Assembly: GCF_040954835.1 (NCBI RefSeq)
Contig: NC_090711.1
Span: 8,687,501-8,751,500 of the forward strand
Length of the DNA: 64,000 nucleotides
Origin: Lepisosteus oculatus
Lineage: Eukaryota > Chordata > Actinopteri > Semionotiformes > Lepisosteidae
Reading direction: 5' to 3'
Of the stretch, positions 12,896-25,240 are shown piece by piece. The notes beneath the pieces are model-generated. The model saw only the letters and a program-made list of their open reading frames with translations, ran no database searches and was not told where the DNA came from. A program made the position numbers and the translations under genes. The stretch's first letter is position 1. Every line of letters starts with the position of its first letter.

Positions 12896-15229
12896 TTCAC
12901 TATTACCTTTTCACTATGAAATGTACCAATGTGAATGTGTACCATTCATTATGGTTGATATGATGATTACTTTAAATCACAATCTTGTTTTTATATGTTC
13001 TCATATGATCAAATGGATGCTCAGAATTACTTGAAAGTAAAAATATTACATTGTGCTTATCGTATGATCACATTTACAAATTGTTTGACTGTAAAGCAAA
13101 AATCAGAGTTTTGGCTTTGCTGTTCCCATAGTTTTGGAGAGCCCTGTACAGCATTAGCAAGGAAAACAAAGTGGGAGTTCATTTTACAGAAGAGTCAAGA
13201 GGAAGATGCCATTAGTATAAGTGTTTCCATTACTGCAAGTCTATGCCTTAATCCTTTAGGCACTACTTGCAAAGGATCCACTATCCTGCTGTTTTTTCAT
13301 GTTGCCTTTCTGCATTGATGGTAGTATGCATGTGTGTGGTGGTGATGATGGGGTTACAGTCACATGTCTGAGAGTGTTTAACCTCTTTCAATTCAAAGAG
13401 GCCGACACACATTTCCCATTACTTGTGATTTGCACTTGTGTCCATTTTAGCATTACTGTTCCCATGCCCAAAGCTGGGTCCAAAGCTGCACTGAGCCCTT
13501 TAAACAGCTGAGATTATAAAAAACAATTCAAATTGGATTTTAATGTAGTGTACCGAAAATCAGTAAAAAAAACAACATCTTAAAACAGAATAATACTTAG
13601 ATCAGAGGTTTTACATCTCTATTTCTCTATTGTGTTTTTGTGCTTTAAATCTGGGAGAAAGATTAAACCAATTCAGGGTTAACTGGACCAATTTATCCTT
13701 AAGCTGTTAATGGTATGAAGAGATTTAGAAAACCAACTGGACCACAAAGGGAAGAACTAGATAGTAACTATAAATTGACATAAGTTAATTGTTTCTTTTG
13801 TTTTGTAGAACATAAAAAATGAGTCAGGAGTTGTGCTGGATTTTGAGGTGCACAAGGAACAAGTAGAGCTTAGTTAGAGGTGGATTTAACCTGTACTGTA
13901 TATATAAATTTCTGACATTAATGGGAATATTTGGCCTATTTTAGCAATGGCATACAAATAAATGTAAATATTGGTGATATTAATTATTAAAAACTCACAA
14001 ATAGTATTTTAGCACATGTGAGTCTAATATTATATTATTATATTCACTGCCAGGAATTGTTTCTGGGTTGTTTTTTTTGCCACATTCTCAAAATACTAAA
14101 AAGACATTAACAAACTTCAAAATGTTATTTGGACACAAACCCAATATCATCAGCTGTTACTTCTAAGTACACTATGATAAACATCATCATACCTGAAACT
14201 GAACTTAACTGCAGTGTGTTATTTCAGATTTTAATAAAAGTATATTTTTGTATTTGTTTGATTAAACTTGACCACCTTATGTCACAGTCTTATTTGTGCA
14301 TATGTCAAAGCAAATTGTACATCTACAGTTTTCCAAATGTGTATGCTGGTCAAAAAATACTTTGTCATGACTCCTGAAGGCCTCCCATAAACTGTCCAAC
14401 ATTTTAATACACTACATGTTTAAAAATCATGAGAGATTGTCAATCAATTAGCCAACAGCTGATAATGAATGATAGAATCTCTATGCTTAATCACTAAGAT
14501 AAGACAGAGAGATCCCCTGAAGACAAAACCTATCAATTAGGTCCAGTTTTATGTAAAAAAAACAAGAAGAGAGGGAATTTTGATTCAAGTCAACCACATC
14601 TTCAAGTTGTGGTCAAAACAAATTGTACAGTACATCAAAAGTATGGATTGGCCAAGAATGTCACTATTTTCTGCAAAATACAAAATCTGCAGGTTATTTG
14701 AAATTTGTTATAGGGTGTTTTTTTTTTCCTTCAAAAGAACAGAACTGTTTTTTGGATTTTTTTCGTTCTTAATTTTTTTTTCATATCACTTTTGGGAACC
14801 ATCTGTCATGGCATACGCACATGCTGTGTAAAAGAAGTTAATTTTGGGGGTTCTTTAAGTTAAGTTTTCCTTTTAAAATCTTGGCACCAAGTTGTGGTTT
14901 AAAATGCAAACCGCAATGCTTCTAAGAAACAAAGTAAAATTAAAAAGCATAATATCTTAATCAAACTATGAGAAAATAGTAAGAAAGTTGTGCAATGTTA
15001 TATTTTGAAAAAGTGTTTTTTGAAAGGAAAAAATGTTGAATGACTTGTACAGTAGTGTAGACAAACCACAGAAAGGAAACAGGCCAATATCAATAAGTGG
15101 CCACTTGTCACCAGTCCATTCTAAATAGCACTTATTAATGTCTCTCTCCGCTGTTTAAGAGTCTGTCTGTGGAGACTCCTCTGTGTTGCAGTGATGGTTA
15201 GAAGCACATGTGTTTCTGCACAGGGATTG
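12896..15229. other. dtnbp1 3' UTR plus downstream intergenic sequence
   Basis: This lies downstream of the dtnbp1 stop codon on the minus strand. I saw no canonical AATAAA on that strand in the first few hundred bases. The first clear variant hexamer is ATTAAA at 14408-14403, so the 3' UTR length is uncertain. The rest is AT-rich, and the plus-strand open frames (12995-13511, 14129-14377, 14580-14831) have no recognisable product. Confidence 0.4.
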
Positions 15230-15468
15230 CTAAGAGGTGGGGACAGACTGACCCTCCTCATCTTCATTTGTCAGGGGAGTGTTGGTCAGCAATTCAGTGC
15301 TGGCGTGGACTTCCTCATCATCTGATTGGACAGTGGGGGTGTCAGCCCCCTCTTCGCTGGTGTCAAGGCTGTAGGGGTCTGTGGAGGTGGACGAGGTGGA
15401 GGACATGCGTGACTTGACTTCTCTACCATGGGGCACCTGCAGCATGATCTGATCCTCATCACCCTGAT
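15230..15468 (-). CDS. dtnbp1: dtnbp1 (dysbindin) last coding exon
   Basis: On the minus strand the acceptor TGCTCTTCCAG sits just above 15468, and the exon ends at TAG (15232-15230). The split codon G|AT joins it to the previous exon. The reading begins DQGDEDQIMLQVP and continues through the Ser/Thr-rich SSTSSTSTD. It ends with the acidic TVQSDDEEVHAST and DEEGQSVPTS. Human dysbindin has the same order: LQVP, a Ser-rich patch, SEGGESPVVQSDEEEV and an acidic tail. This is the acidic, probably disordered C-terminal (PEST-like) region that follows the coiled coil. Dysbindin is a subunit of BLOC-1, which acts in endosome-to-lysosome-related-organelle traffic and synaptic vesicle biology. The plus-strand frame at 15208-15417 is an antisense shadow. 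Confidence 0.93.
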
Positions 15469-16050
15469 CTGGAAGAGCAGCAAAGATAACAATGTTTTGA
15501 ACGCCCTTTCATTCAACTTTCTCAGCTTGTTTGCTGAAATGCCATTCATGTCGCTTTCTTTTTTTTTTGTCAAGTGACTGAAGCATTTGTGCTAAAGGGC
15601 ATCTCTTAAAAAGGCTTAAAAACACAATGGCAATGAGCCACCCAAATCCACAGATATCATGAGTCAAAATAAGTTCCAGCACGTGAATCACTTTTAAAAA
15701 CATATGTTCACATAGGCGCATATAAAAATACAGGCTCGTGCTGTTTTCTCAAAGAGTGGGGAAGAAAACTAAACCTGTAGTAATTGATGAATTATCAGAT
15801 CAAAGTGTGGCTGTTTGTATTGTTAAATATCCTCATGTGCAGTAGAGATCATTCTTCCTATGTTTTATTTCTGGAAACTTGCTATATGTATGCAATGATG
15901 TTTTACGTTGGTAAATAGAGCATACACTTAAATTAAAGGAAATACGAGATTTGTGTCTAACAAAGACTTCACTCAGGCACCATTTTTTTGGATTAATAGG
16001 AATAAATATGCTCCGAGCTCTTAGATGTCTGAGATGTCCATTTTTCCTAC
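15469..16050 (-). other. dtnbp1: dtnbp1 intron between the last two coding exons
   Basis: A 582-bp intron, GTAGGA at the donor and CTTCCAG at the acceptor, read on the minus strand. It interrupts after the first base of a codon. Minus-strand open frames inside it contain no recognisable protein. Confidence 0.85.
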
Positions 16051-16194
16051 CTGCCCGAGGAGATGGGATATCACTCTCATCTGCTCCCGAATTCAGGAAA
16101 ACATCCAGGGCCTCCTGGTCAGAGATGTCCATCAGCTCCATCTGTTCCAGCATGTCCACATTGACCTCCATAGAGGATATACTGCCAATGGGGG
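16051..16194 (-). CDS. dtnbp1: dtnbp1 (dysbindin) penultimate coding exon
   Basis: 144 bp on the minus strand, acceptor CTTGACCAG above 16194 and donor CAG|GTAGGA below 16051. It carries two bases of a split Pro codon, 47 codons and one base of the next. It reads PIGSISS, then [20 protein letters not shown] and ALDVFLNSG, then a variable [11 protein letters not shown]. This is nearly identical to the most conserved C-terminal block of vertebrate dysbindin; human has MDLM where this has MELM. The leucine- and methionine-rich part covers the segment I remember being reported as a nuclear export signal. The internal Met could look like a start codon, but the splice context shows it is internal. 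Long plus-strand frames over this exon are antisense. Confidence 0.95.
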
Positions 16195-17173
16195 CTGGTC
16201 AAGGGACATGGACATTGGCCTTATTAGTTTTTCACTTTTCGCTGTGGCACATCAAAAGTTTTGGGATTTTGAATACCCATATAGTTTATGCCTTTCTATA
16301 TTTCTCTGTCAATGAATCTTTTTTCCCTCTAAAGTACATTGAACATATATGAAATGAGCTGTACATGAATGGTTAAAGTAACACTGCACAAAACATTTCA
16401 CAGTGTTAAGTGTTGAAAGATATGTTTGATAACTATCATATGCAAACACTTAAGACTTTTTCATATGTTTCATTTTTTGTTTCTTTGCCAACAAAGCTGT
16501 CTGTAGTTTGTATGTTAAATTTAATAAGTTAAGTGTTATTATAAAGAAAATAAATTTGTGTTTAAGACAACGTACGTGTTTTTATCTCATGCTCCATCTA
16601 AATAGTCTGACTCATCCTCATTCACTCTTATTACACACCTTTGTTTTCTTTGTACTATTCTTGTATTTCAGCTGTCTTCCTTGAGCTGTTATATGATCAC
16701 ATTGGCGTGCCCTTTGTCCTGTCTGTTTTCATTTTCTGTATTGTATGAGGTTACAGACCCTGTCCCTGCCTGGGTAAAAATGGAGTCTTCCTCCACCCAG
16801 CAGGGGAAGCCAGAAGCAAGGTTTAGTCTTTATATTCCAGTGCTGGTGCTCATGAATATTTTTGAGCTATGTTTCAGCTGTTGCTAAAAACACTCAGACG
16901 TTTCTCTAAGTCATGTTTCCATGCTAAGCTGAGTTAGACATTGAGAATTTTCTTAATAGGAAATGTCATTACCTTTTTGAAGACCTTTCTCATAGAAACT
17001 TTCTGAGCTTAGTAAGAGTTAACAAAGATGGGCTTAACTCAATTGTGCTCAAATGATTCAAAAACAGAGTTATAACTGTACTATTCCTGTGTCCTCCTGA
17101 TATTAAAGACTCCTTGTCTTTAATATCAAGAACCCTGTTGTCTCGCAGGATGGTTTAATGGAGGCCTACTCAC
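16195..17173 (-). other. dtnbp1: dtnbp1 intron with a perfect hairpin near its 5' end
   Basis: A 979-bp intron running from donor GGC|GTGAGT (17173 downward) to the acceptor at 16195. It begins after the first base of a codon. A perfect 13-bp stem-loop lies 45-75 bases inside the donor and is listed separately. The stretch at 16630-16860 is somewhat more GC-rich but holds no exon I can support. Confidence 0.85.
17098..17128. repeat. perfect 13-bp inverted repeat with 5-nt loop
   Basis: TGATATTAAAGAC (17098-17110) and its exact reverse complement (17116-17128) flank the loop TCCTT. On the minus strand it starts about 45 nt after the 5' splice site of the exon at 17174-17323, so the pre-mRNA could fold here. 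Confidence 0.8.
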
Positions 17174-17323
17174 GCCTCTTGTGTTCGATCTGGAGGTGAG
17201 TGGTGGAGAGGAAGACATCAACATCATGCTGAAAGACCTCCTCGAAGAAGCGCTGTCTCTCCCGTATCTTCATCTGCTGGGCAGCGTCCATCTCCAGGAC
17301 TCTCTGAGCATGCTCTGTCTCTG
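17174..17323 (-). CDS. dtnbp1: dtnbp1 (dysbindin) exon encoding the end of the coiled coil
   Basis: 150 bp on the minus strand, or 147 bp if the second of two tandem acceptors is used. It reads ETEHAQRVLEMDAAQQMKIR, then ERQRFFEEVFQHDVDVFLST and THLQIEHKR. Human dysbindin has AEHAQKVLEMEHTQQMKLKE, RQKFFEEAFQQDMEQYLST and GYLQIAERRE in the same order. This is the charged, heptad-like end of the dysbindin coiled-coil domain that contacts other BLOC-1 subunits. The donor is GGC|GTGAGT. An in-frame TGA lies just upstream of the acceptor, so splicing is required. The polypyrimidine tract is weak, being purine- and G-rich. No upstream dtnbp1 exon was found in the rest of the window. Confidence 0.95.
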
Positions 17324-19708
17324 CTGGCAGTCACAACCGCAGAGTCAGCTCCCACACACTCTCCCAACTCCAAGGACCACTACTGTTTCTACTGTGGACA
17401 AACTGCCTCTTTCTAAACATTCTGTTTAGTCTACCATGGAGTGGGCTGCAGTGGAGCACAAAGACACATACTGCATTACTATCTGTTTCTATTTAATACA
17501 TCATAATTATGTTTTGATGGTAATATACCCCATTTGTGAAATACTTATCAATGCCCTTTTACTGCACAATCCTGCAAATTAAATGCACAGTATTAAGGTC
17601 TTATCAGACATCAAACTCTTCCAGAAAAGAGAAACCTTTTCGTGGTGGTAACAGATTTCAGCATTATTGGCATTGGCACGATGGGGAAATGCTTTGCGAG
17701 GCAGGAGCAGAGCCAGACTCGATGAGAAACTTGTCAACTCATACTTCTCCAATTTTCAAAAATTCATCATTGAAAATGCTTTCAGGAGCTATTAAAAAAA
17801 AAGGTTTCCGGTCATGGTCACTAAGAGTAACATTCGGCACTTGTTCATAACCTGTATGAGAGGAAGCTGGGTAACAGAGGGTCTTCAACACTAACGAAGT
17901 TAGACAATCCACTTGCCCATGGCACTAATTATTTCACAAATTAGTTTTGGTAAAAGTACCCCCTTATTAAGATCAAATTAACACAAAGCAGCGGCTCAGA
18001 AATAATAATTTCTGATAAATGATTTGCTCTTGGTTTAAGATTGTTTGAATTTGCTGTGTGACTTATGGTTATACAGGTAAGTGCACACAGCCTCTCTACA
18101 GTACTTTACACCACCTTCTTTGTTTTTGGAGAGATCAAATGTCAAGTGTCTATCTTTTTCTCAATAGTACAATAAAACATTACCATTCTACATAGCCTGC
18201 AGGGCTAGAAATGGCTTTTCTGGCTCCTTATTATTAGATTAGATCTCCAACAATTTGAATGTCGCTGTTGGAATAGCAACAAAAAGGTATGTTTGGATCA
18301 AGAGCAATATGTAAGGAACCGCAGTGCTTTGGAAATGATTACCGGTAAATCACACCAAAAGATCTTTAGCCAGAAGGGGGCAATGTGTTACAGAGCACAG
18401 AGCTCTGAAGGGTGAGCAACTTGCATTTTCTGGCTCGTGCCATCAGAATAAATCAGAGACTGTGCAGAGCTCTCACCAGCTGCTAAAAAGAAAATTGATG
18501 TATAAATCTCTCAAGGATTAGCATGGAGGTTTGGGGGGGATAGCAGAATGCTAAACAGAACCATATATCCCTAGAGTTTACTGAACCCCCCCCCCCTCTG
18601 TACCACATTCTAACACTCCTGATAGTTTAAATAGCAATCACAGCTGCAGTATCTAGACCTCTGTCTCAGTCTTCATGGTATAGTTCACTGAAACAGACTC
18701 ATAGGAACTGTACTGTAGCTAAGGAACAGGCCATTGTTCTGGTCTGTGTCAGTAGATATGCCTAAGACGTATTGTGCATTCTGCACCAATCAGAAAAGTC
18801 TATATGCACAACTGTTCTACAAGAAAATTCTCAAATATTTTATAGTCACATCACAGAGACCTTTTTTCCATTCAACAAGACACCGTGCTGACTGTGAAAT
18901 ACATTAATCTCAGCAATATGCTTGGGATAATCAAACCTTTATACAGTATTTCACATGGTATTGCATTTTGCACAAAATCTATCTTCTATTAAATGTTTAG
19001 ACCTTCTTTTTCAATACCTGTTTCTGGAATCATTTATATATTAATCAGCATTTATATACATCACAACAGAGAGCAACAGAGTAAAAGAGAGAGATCTGCA
19101 ACAATGTGCTTCTGTCCCTCTTTTGCCCTCAGGCATGATAATGTGACTTGGAATATGACTCTGACATAACATCTTATATCCTTATTTCTGTTTTGTAACT
19201 GCAGTACAATATTAAATTCTGTACAGAGCTCATGTCTAATGTCTCCAGATGGGATGTTGACTCACCATAGATTCACAAAGACTTTGCAAGTAGTTATGCT
19301 TCTTATTTAATAAGCCATGGTTTTTTTTTCCACATTTGCCGTAGTCATTTTGGAAAGTTTTTGGAAGCACGAAAAACACTGAGAAAAAAAAAATTGTTAC
19401 CAAGCTGTTAGATATTTGATTGCAGAAAAAAAAGAGATTTAACATGTCTTTTTGTCAATAAAACTAACATACAATTCCACTGTATCCATTGACAATAAAA
19501 AAATACTTTGTTACGCTTTTAAACTTTTTTAAGCTTTTTGTTCAAATGAAACTTAATGTCACGGAAACAATTCTTTGTGTTAAAGCAGCCTTTTTTAAAG
19601 GTTTCACTGTAGTGAAATATTTCCTGAAAGAAATAGCAAACCTAAAACTATCCCCCTGACTGACATAATCATTATTTATCGATTATATTTCTGGTGTGTG
19701 ATAATTTA
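17324..19708. other. intron sequence, nothing specific
   Basis: AT-rich sequence with a run of eleven C at 18586-18596. No exon or repeat family recognised. Confidence 0.45.
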
Positions 19709-19940
19709 GCAGTTAAGACTTGCCTATCAACTCCAGGGTCCTGGGCCCCACCATGGCCTGTGGAACCTGTCTGTGTGGAGTTTGCATGTTCACTTTGTGT
19801 TCATATGGGTTGTCTACAGATGCTGTGGTTCCAGATCCCGAATATATGCTGGATAGGATGAGTTTTCCCCCAAGCCCTGTATTGTGCCCTGTGTTTCCAA
19901 GATAGCTTCCACTGTGCTGCTGTCCTTGCCAGGACTAGAA
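19709..19940 (+). repeat. diverged V-SINE copy
   Basis: Contains CTGTGTGGAGTTTGCATGTTC (about 19769-19789), the hallmark of the conserved central V-SINE segment. Before it lies a decayed head with CCAGGGTCCTGGG, and after it a poorly preserved body. The 61-codon open frame at 19720-19905 is repeat-derived. Confidence 0.6.
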
Positions 19941-20579
19941 GCTTTCTGTTATTATTTTTTATTTAAGTTTGAATTTTCAAGTAAAGTACTTTAAACTACA
20001 ATTAAAACAGGAGGTGTTATCTAGTATTTTCAATGTTTGTTTTTCCTCCTTGTAAAATATTCCCAGTGCAGAGCTACTTTTTAAAAGACACACACAGAGG
20101 CACTACCACAATCAGAGACTCTGTCTGCTTTAAACAAATTACAACTTAATCTTACCTCTAGGTTGCCTGGATATTGACTGTGGGAAAATTGTATTTCTGG
20201 CTTGGCACAGACCCCACAAATTACAGGCTGTCAGGGCTCAGCTTTCCTTTGTCATCTCATTGAGAAAGAAATGTATGCCACACTGATCTCGGTAAAGACA
20301 GCCCGATATCTCTTTTGACTGTACAAAGCAAGGCTGAATCCCCATCTTTTATGCAGAAGTGAAAAGCTTTCAACCCACTCTCTGAAAAACTGAAAAGTTG
20401 TGACTATGATAGAAAATCAATATTTAATTAAGCACCACAAAATAAATATCAAGTATAATGTTTTTAACCTTGTCTGTCCTGCTACATGGGCTTTTCGCAT
20501 TATATTGGCACAGCACTTGCATTCTGTTTAATTAGCAGAGATCACATAGAAAACTTTCATTTGTTATAAATATTGCTCG

Positions 20580-20960
20580 ATGCTTCAGAATAAAAAGGGA
20601 AAGCTTTGCTATTTTTTCTTCTCCAAGTATTTAAACACAGGCATATACACATACAAAACAAAGCCTGCTTATATAGTCCAACTCCTACCAACCAAACCAG
20701 TAGAATCCCATTCCATTACACAGGAACTCCAGCTTTCCAAGGAGGTGCTGGGATGTTGTCATTCAAACAACCGAGGTGTGACAGCACCCAGGCTGACAGC
20801 GGACACATGCACAAGTCAGACAGTCTGGTTACTGACTGCCCTAAGGCTCCTCATTTACTCCATCAAAAATCTGAGCTGCAGTTACAGGTTAATGAGAATC
20901 ATCCTGTCCAGAATCAACAGCTTGTGCACAGCGCCAGACTCCACCACTGTCAGTGACTGA
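20580..20960 (+). other. GC-richer segment with two overlapping open frames, unidentified
   Basis: Two plus-strand frames stay open across the same stretch (126 and 116 codons). The DNA from about 20690 to 20960 is richer in G+C than its surroundings. Neither peptide resembles a family I know, and no clear splice sites or promoter frame it. It may be a conserved non-coding element, an unrecognised repeat or chance. Confidence 0.25.
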
Positions 20961-21204
20961 CAAGGTCCTGACACACAGCCAGAGTTAGTTCCCTTATATG
21001 TATACAGGCCAGGTGACTTTGGACAGAATCTAGTCAGTGTTTTACATTTGGCTCATTTACCATTGTAATGCAATACAGAATACATGACAGATTACTTAAT
21101 TCTTCTAGACAAAGTGGTCATAAAGAAAGGAAAATACAATGTTGAGATATATAGTTTAATGTGTAGAATACATTATATGTTAAGAAATGTTCTGGTTACA
21201 ATTG

Positions 21205-21440
21205 TAAGGTGGTATGATGGTGCAGTGTTTAGCAAGGCTGCTTTGCAAGTCTGGAGCCTTGGGTTCAATTCATGACCTGGGGTGCTATCTGTGTGGTATT
21301 TGTACTATATGTTGACCCCATTTTTGTGTGTGTTTTGTCTTGTTTCTCCCACAGTCAAAAGACTGGTAGATTAATTGGCTTCTGGGAAAATTGGTCCTGG
21401 TGTGAGTGTGTGTGTCTGTGTGTGTCCTGCAATGGACTGT
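21205..21440 (+). repeat. V-SINE copy, 3'-truncated
   Basis: The head has GGTGCAGTGTTTAGCA (A-box-like) and GGGTTCAATTC (B-box-like), as in tRNA-derived SINEs. It continues with the V-SINE core (CTGTGTGG, TTTCTCCCACAGTC, AAAGACTGGTAG) and then TTAATTGGCTTCTGGGAAAA, a TG-rich run and CTGCAATGGACTG, where it stops. The 152-codon open frame at 21272-21730 starts inside this repeat and is not a gene. Confidence 0.85.
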
Positions 21441-24400
21441 TAAAATTCTACAACCCAGTAGTAAAACTTTGTTGTAACAATTTTTTACTTCATGTTACAG
21501 AAAAGAAGTTCGACCAGCTAGTGACTGACAGGCTAAAAGAACGTTTTTTAGTCTTGAATGCAGAATTCTGCAAGACAAGTCTAGTCAAGTCTTCAGACTG
21601 CTTAACTGCTTTGACAAAGTTGACCCAAACAGTGAAACACAAAGAGAAGACAAAAAGGAAGACTGAGGAAACATATTTAAAACAGAGGACAGGAGATATG
21701 TTTTTGCAGAAGGTTATGGCAGATTGTTAAAAGCTACCAAGGCATATAAAAGCTAATATCCTATCTTACTTTAAGAAATGAATGTATGTGATCCTCATTT
21801 GAATTAGTTACAGGAACCAAATGAGCTACAAGGCCTCCTCTTATCAATAATCTGTCTTATGTGTTTACAACTTTCCATTCAGTTTAGATAGTTTAGCCTG
21901 GTTTTCAATATACCTGTTCTCTGAAGGAGCACCTGCAGAGAACTGGTCAGTAGCCTGTCATTTCAGTTGAGATCTCTCACTGAAACTGTACAGTGATCTC
22001 AAGAAGAAATAATTCAGGAGTAGAACAGTCAGCTCAAAGTTTGAAGTAATGTGGTGTTCACTGCACAGAATGCCTAGCTATTTTTAGCGAACCTTTAGTA
22101 GAGAATAGCTAACCCATGCCATTTAGGAGATGCAGACCTCAGCTTACGAAGGTGACTGGCATTACTCACCGAATAAAAAAAGACATCCGTAACAAATTAA
22201 AAAGAAAGATTTGCTTGTCTGCCAAAAACAAGAGAAAGACTAAGTCCTCAGAAACTTGCAATTAATCATTGAAAGCATTCCATCTTTTCTCTTATTCTGT
22301 AGTGTTTCATCTTGGTGGAATGCCTATATCTGGCATCAGTGGCCAAATTAGGGCATTTTCCCATGAAACTCGTTTGGCATACAGTGCCAAGGAGGCTGGG
22401 GAAAGCCATTAAAGATTCATGTTGATTGGAAGAGTTTTAAGTTAACTTGTTATGCTCCATTCCTGTGTTTACTTAACATTAAACTGTCTGGGTGGCGACT
22501 GCTTTTTTTCTCCTTTTCTGGTTGTGTGGAAAGAGAAAGCAGATACAGTCATCGCAGTCTGATCACAGTTATCAAAACAAATTAATTTCACTTTTCTCTG
22601 TTAGAAAGGAGGCAGGGAGGTTTTCCTCCTTCAAGGCAGTTTCTTGCTGCTCTTACTGTGAGGTCCTAAGCTGTATTCGGCCTGAAGCTGGGTGAATCAG
22701 CTCTCCATGTCCAGAAAGCCAGTGTTCACTAATGCTGCGTAGCTCTGCGATTGGTGGTTTAAGTCTCGAGGACACAAAATGTTTTCTCAGCACAATCCTT
22801 TAGTAATGTGTAGCTGAAACCAACTGGATATCTCCTGTTCTTCTACAGTTTTGACAGTAACAGCACAGATAATTAAGAGTAACTATGGATTCTAAAAAGA
22901 AAGATCCTTACAATGTTTTACTATGATATAGTGAATAAAAAATGCTGATGAAGCAAATTAAAAAGTGCTTACAAATGAATCTCTGGAAACAAAATGTTTT
23001 TTATAGTCTTCAAAATATGTCTGTAATGTGACCTATGTTCCTCATTTATGTCTCTTAATTCAGATTAGTTTTCAATAACACAGATATACCTGACTACAAT
23101 GCAAACAAAATGAATTTGCTTTACATGCTATATATTGAACTAATTGTCTTCAACATTACAGATAAAACACAGACTTAATCTTTTAACTGAGACCATTACT
23201 GCCTGAAAAGTCACAAGATATGAGCATTTGTGATCTCATTGCCTATCCACAATCTACCATACACTTCCATGACCAGTAAAAGCACTTCTTAGTGACCCAC
23301 TCATAAACATGATGAACCAAGAAAAGACTGTAATTTCATGCATATGATTGTTGATCTTCTCCACACAGATTGGAACTGTTTTTGGTTCAGAAAACAAATA
23401 TGTGATTACAAAACTGGGATTCTAAATACCTATGTCTCATGTCTGTATATATACATACCTGTAGCACTTGAAAATAATGTGAAAAAGTATTTTCTACATT
23501 GCATGGAAATAACAAAAAACATACGTTGTTTAATATGAAGTGGGCTTTCAAAACATGGTTGTAATCATCTTTGAGCAATTGTCTACGCTTTCATTTCCAG
23601 CTCTGTGTGCATTTCTCATTTTATTGAGCCATTCTGAAAAGGCAGCTTTGGATTTAGGCTACATTAGAAATTTACTGGGAGGGTTTCAGCTAATTGGATA
23701 AAGCTTTTAAGACCCATCCAAATTAGAAATACAATGAAGACTGTCAGCACACTGAAGTGTGCCTCATTCAGTTAAGCTACACTATGGCATTGTGCTAAGT
23801 ATGTACATCTCAGCTCAGTACAGTAGGTCCCAAAGCCTTCAAACACTGAATAAAGAATTAAGGATAACTGTGAAATTACGATGTTTTTATTTTCAAAGAA
23901 TCATGCTAGTTTGTATGATACATATTTGGAAAAAAATGAACAGTTTCAATAAGGTAGATGATGATTGGCATTGATTAATGAAAGTGTAGGCCTACCAGCA
24001 GCAGCTGGTTAGATAAAACATTTTAGACACAATCAGGAGTTACAGTATGTGTATAATTGAATAATTCCACAAATTACTCAGAGCTTCCACTGGCTTTTTC
24101 TGTTGCTATATAATAACACTGAATGATGCTGTCAAGATACTAAGTATTACTTTGTTTGAGTAAAATAAAGCCATGATTGTCATTTAGTAATTTTTAATTC
24201 ACATTGATCAGAATAATTAAAAACTCATTTATAGCATCTCAGGGCAAACTATGCAAGAGCAACCAATATGAAGTGCTGCAGCAGCTCATCCATCACATTT
24301 ACAGGTATTCCTCTTTATTATCACAATCCATGAAGCTGAAAGTCTCATTTTTGTTTTACAAAATATGCATCTACTTTGATTATCTTTTAATTTTTGAACT

Positions 24401-25240
24401 TCTACTGAAATAAAATTCTACAAAAAAAAAATTCTGTACAAAGAAGGAAAAATAGTTTAACAATGTGAAACATCTAACAATTCGCACAGCAGTGTAGATT
24501 TCACAAGGCCTGAAGTGTATAAAAAGAGACAGAGTATGTGACAGTGTAAAATACTCCTTACATAATATGCTGCCTAACTCAAGGACAGTTTATGTAAATT
24601 AATTGGACAGTGTTTATTTCAAAAGTGATCGCTTTTAGACAAAACAGGCAGAAGAAGAAGATGTCTTTTCTTATTCATGAACATAGCACTCAGGGAAAGG
24701 AATATTCCCCCAAGGAGCAATGACATTTAAATTCAGGTCACTATTTTTAATGGGCATGTTACCTTGCTGTCATTTAGATGTTTTGTTACAAAATTCAGAA
24801 TATTTGATTGGAAAATTCCCTGCTGTAACAGCAAAACCTCTGGCTGACAAGGGAAGGCAAACTAGCGTCAAGATCTATCACTGAAAAAGAAAAATGATGC
24901 ATAAGAACAACAGGGTAATTGCACCCTATTGAAAGCAGTCTGCAAGCCCGACCTTACAAGGAGTACATCTCCAGCTTCTCTATTTTAAGCAGAGGAAGTA
25001 AGGCTTGTCAAACCAGCTTAAAATCCTACTCAGAAAGCCTCTGCAGAGACAAATGTGTGAGGCCAGCAGAAACTGATGACTGGATAGTTGATGTAGTTAT
25101 TTAATTCATGGCTGAGTTTAAACACAAAAGCAACTATATGTGCTCTGCTATATGCAGGTGATGTTTAGATGATTTTTTAAATCTCTGAACAGGATCAAAA
25201 AAGGATAAAAAAAAGGCCTCTTGAGGATATTAATAAAAAA
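21441..25240. other. intron sequence, nothing recognised
   Basis: AT-rich, with open frames up to 71 codons and no recognisable motif. No splice-framed coding block of dtnbp1 was seen on the minus strand. Confidence 0.45.

Noticed and set aside
15208..15417. 69-codon plus-strand open frame rich in Trp and Cys
   Set aside because: Antisense shadow of the acidic, Ser-rich dtnbp1 last exon.
15951..16352. 133-codon plus-strand open frame
   Set aside because: It is antisense to a clearly conserved dtnbp1 exon and has no family match.
21272..21730. 152-codon open frame, the longest in the window
   Set aside because: Its first third is V-SINE sequence and the rest shows no domain or splice context.
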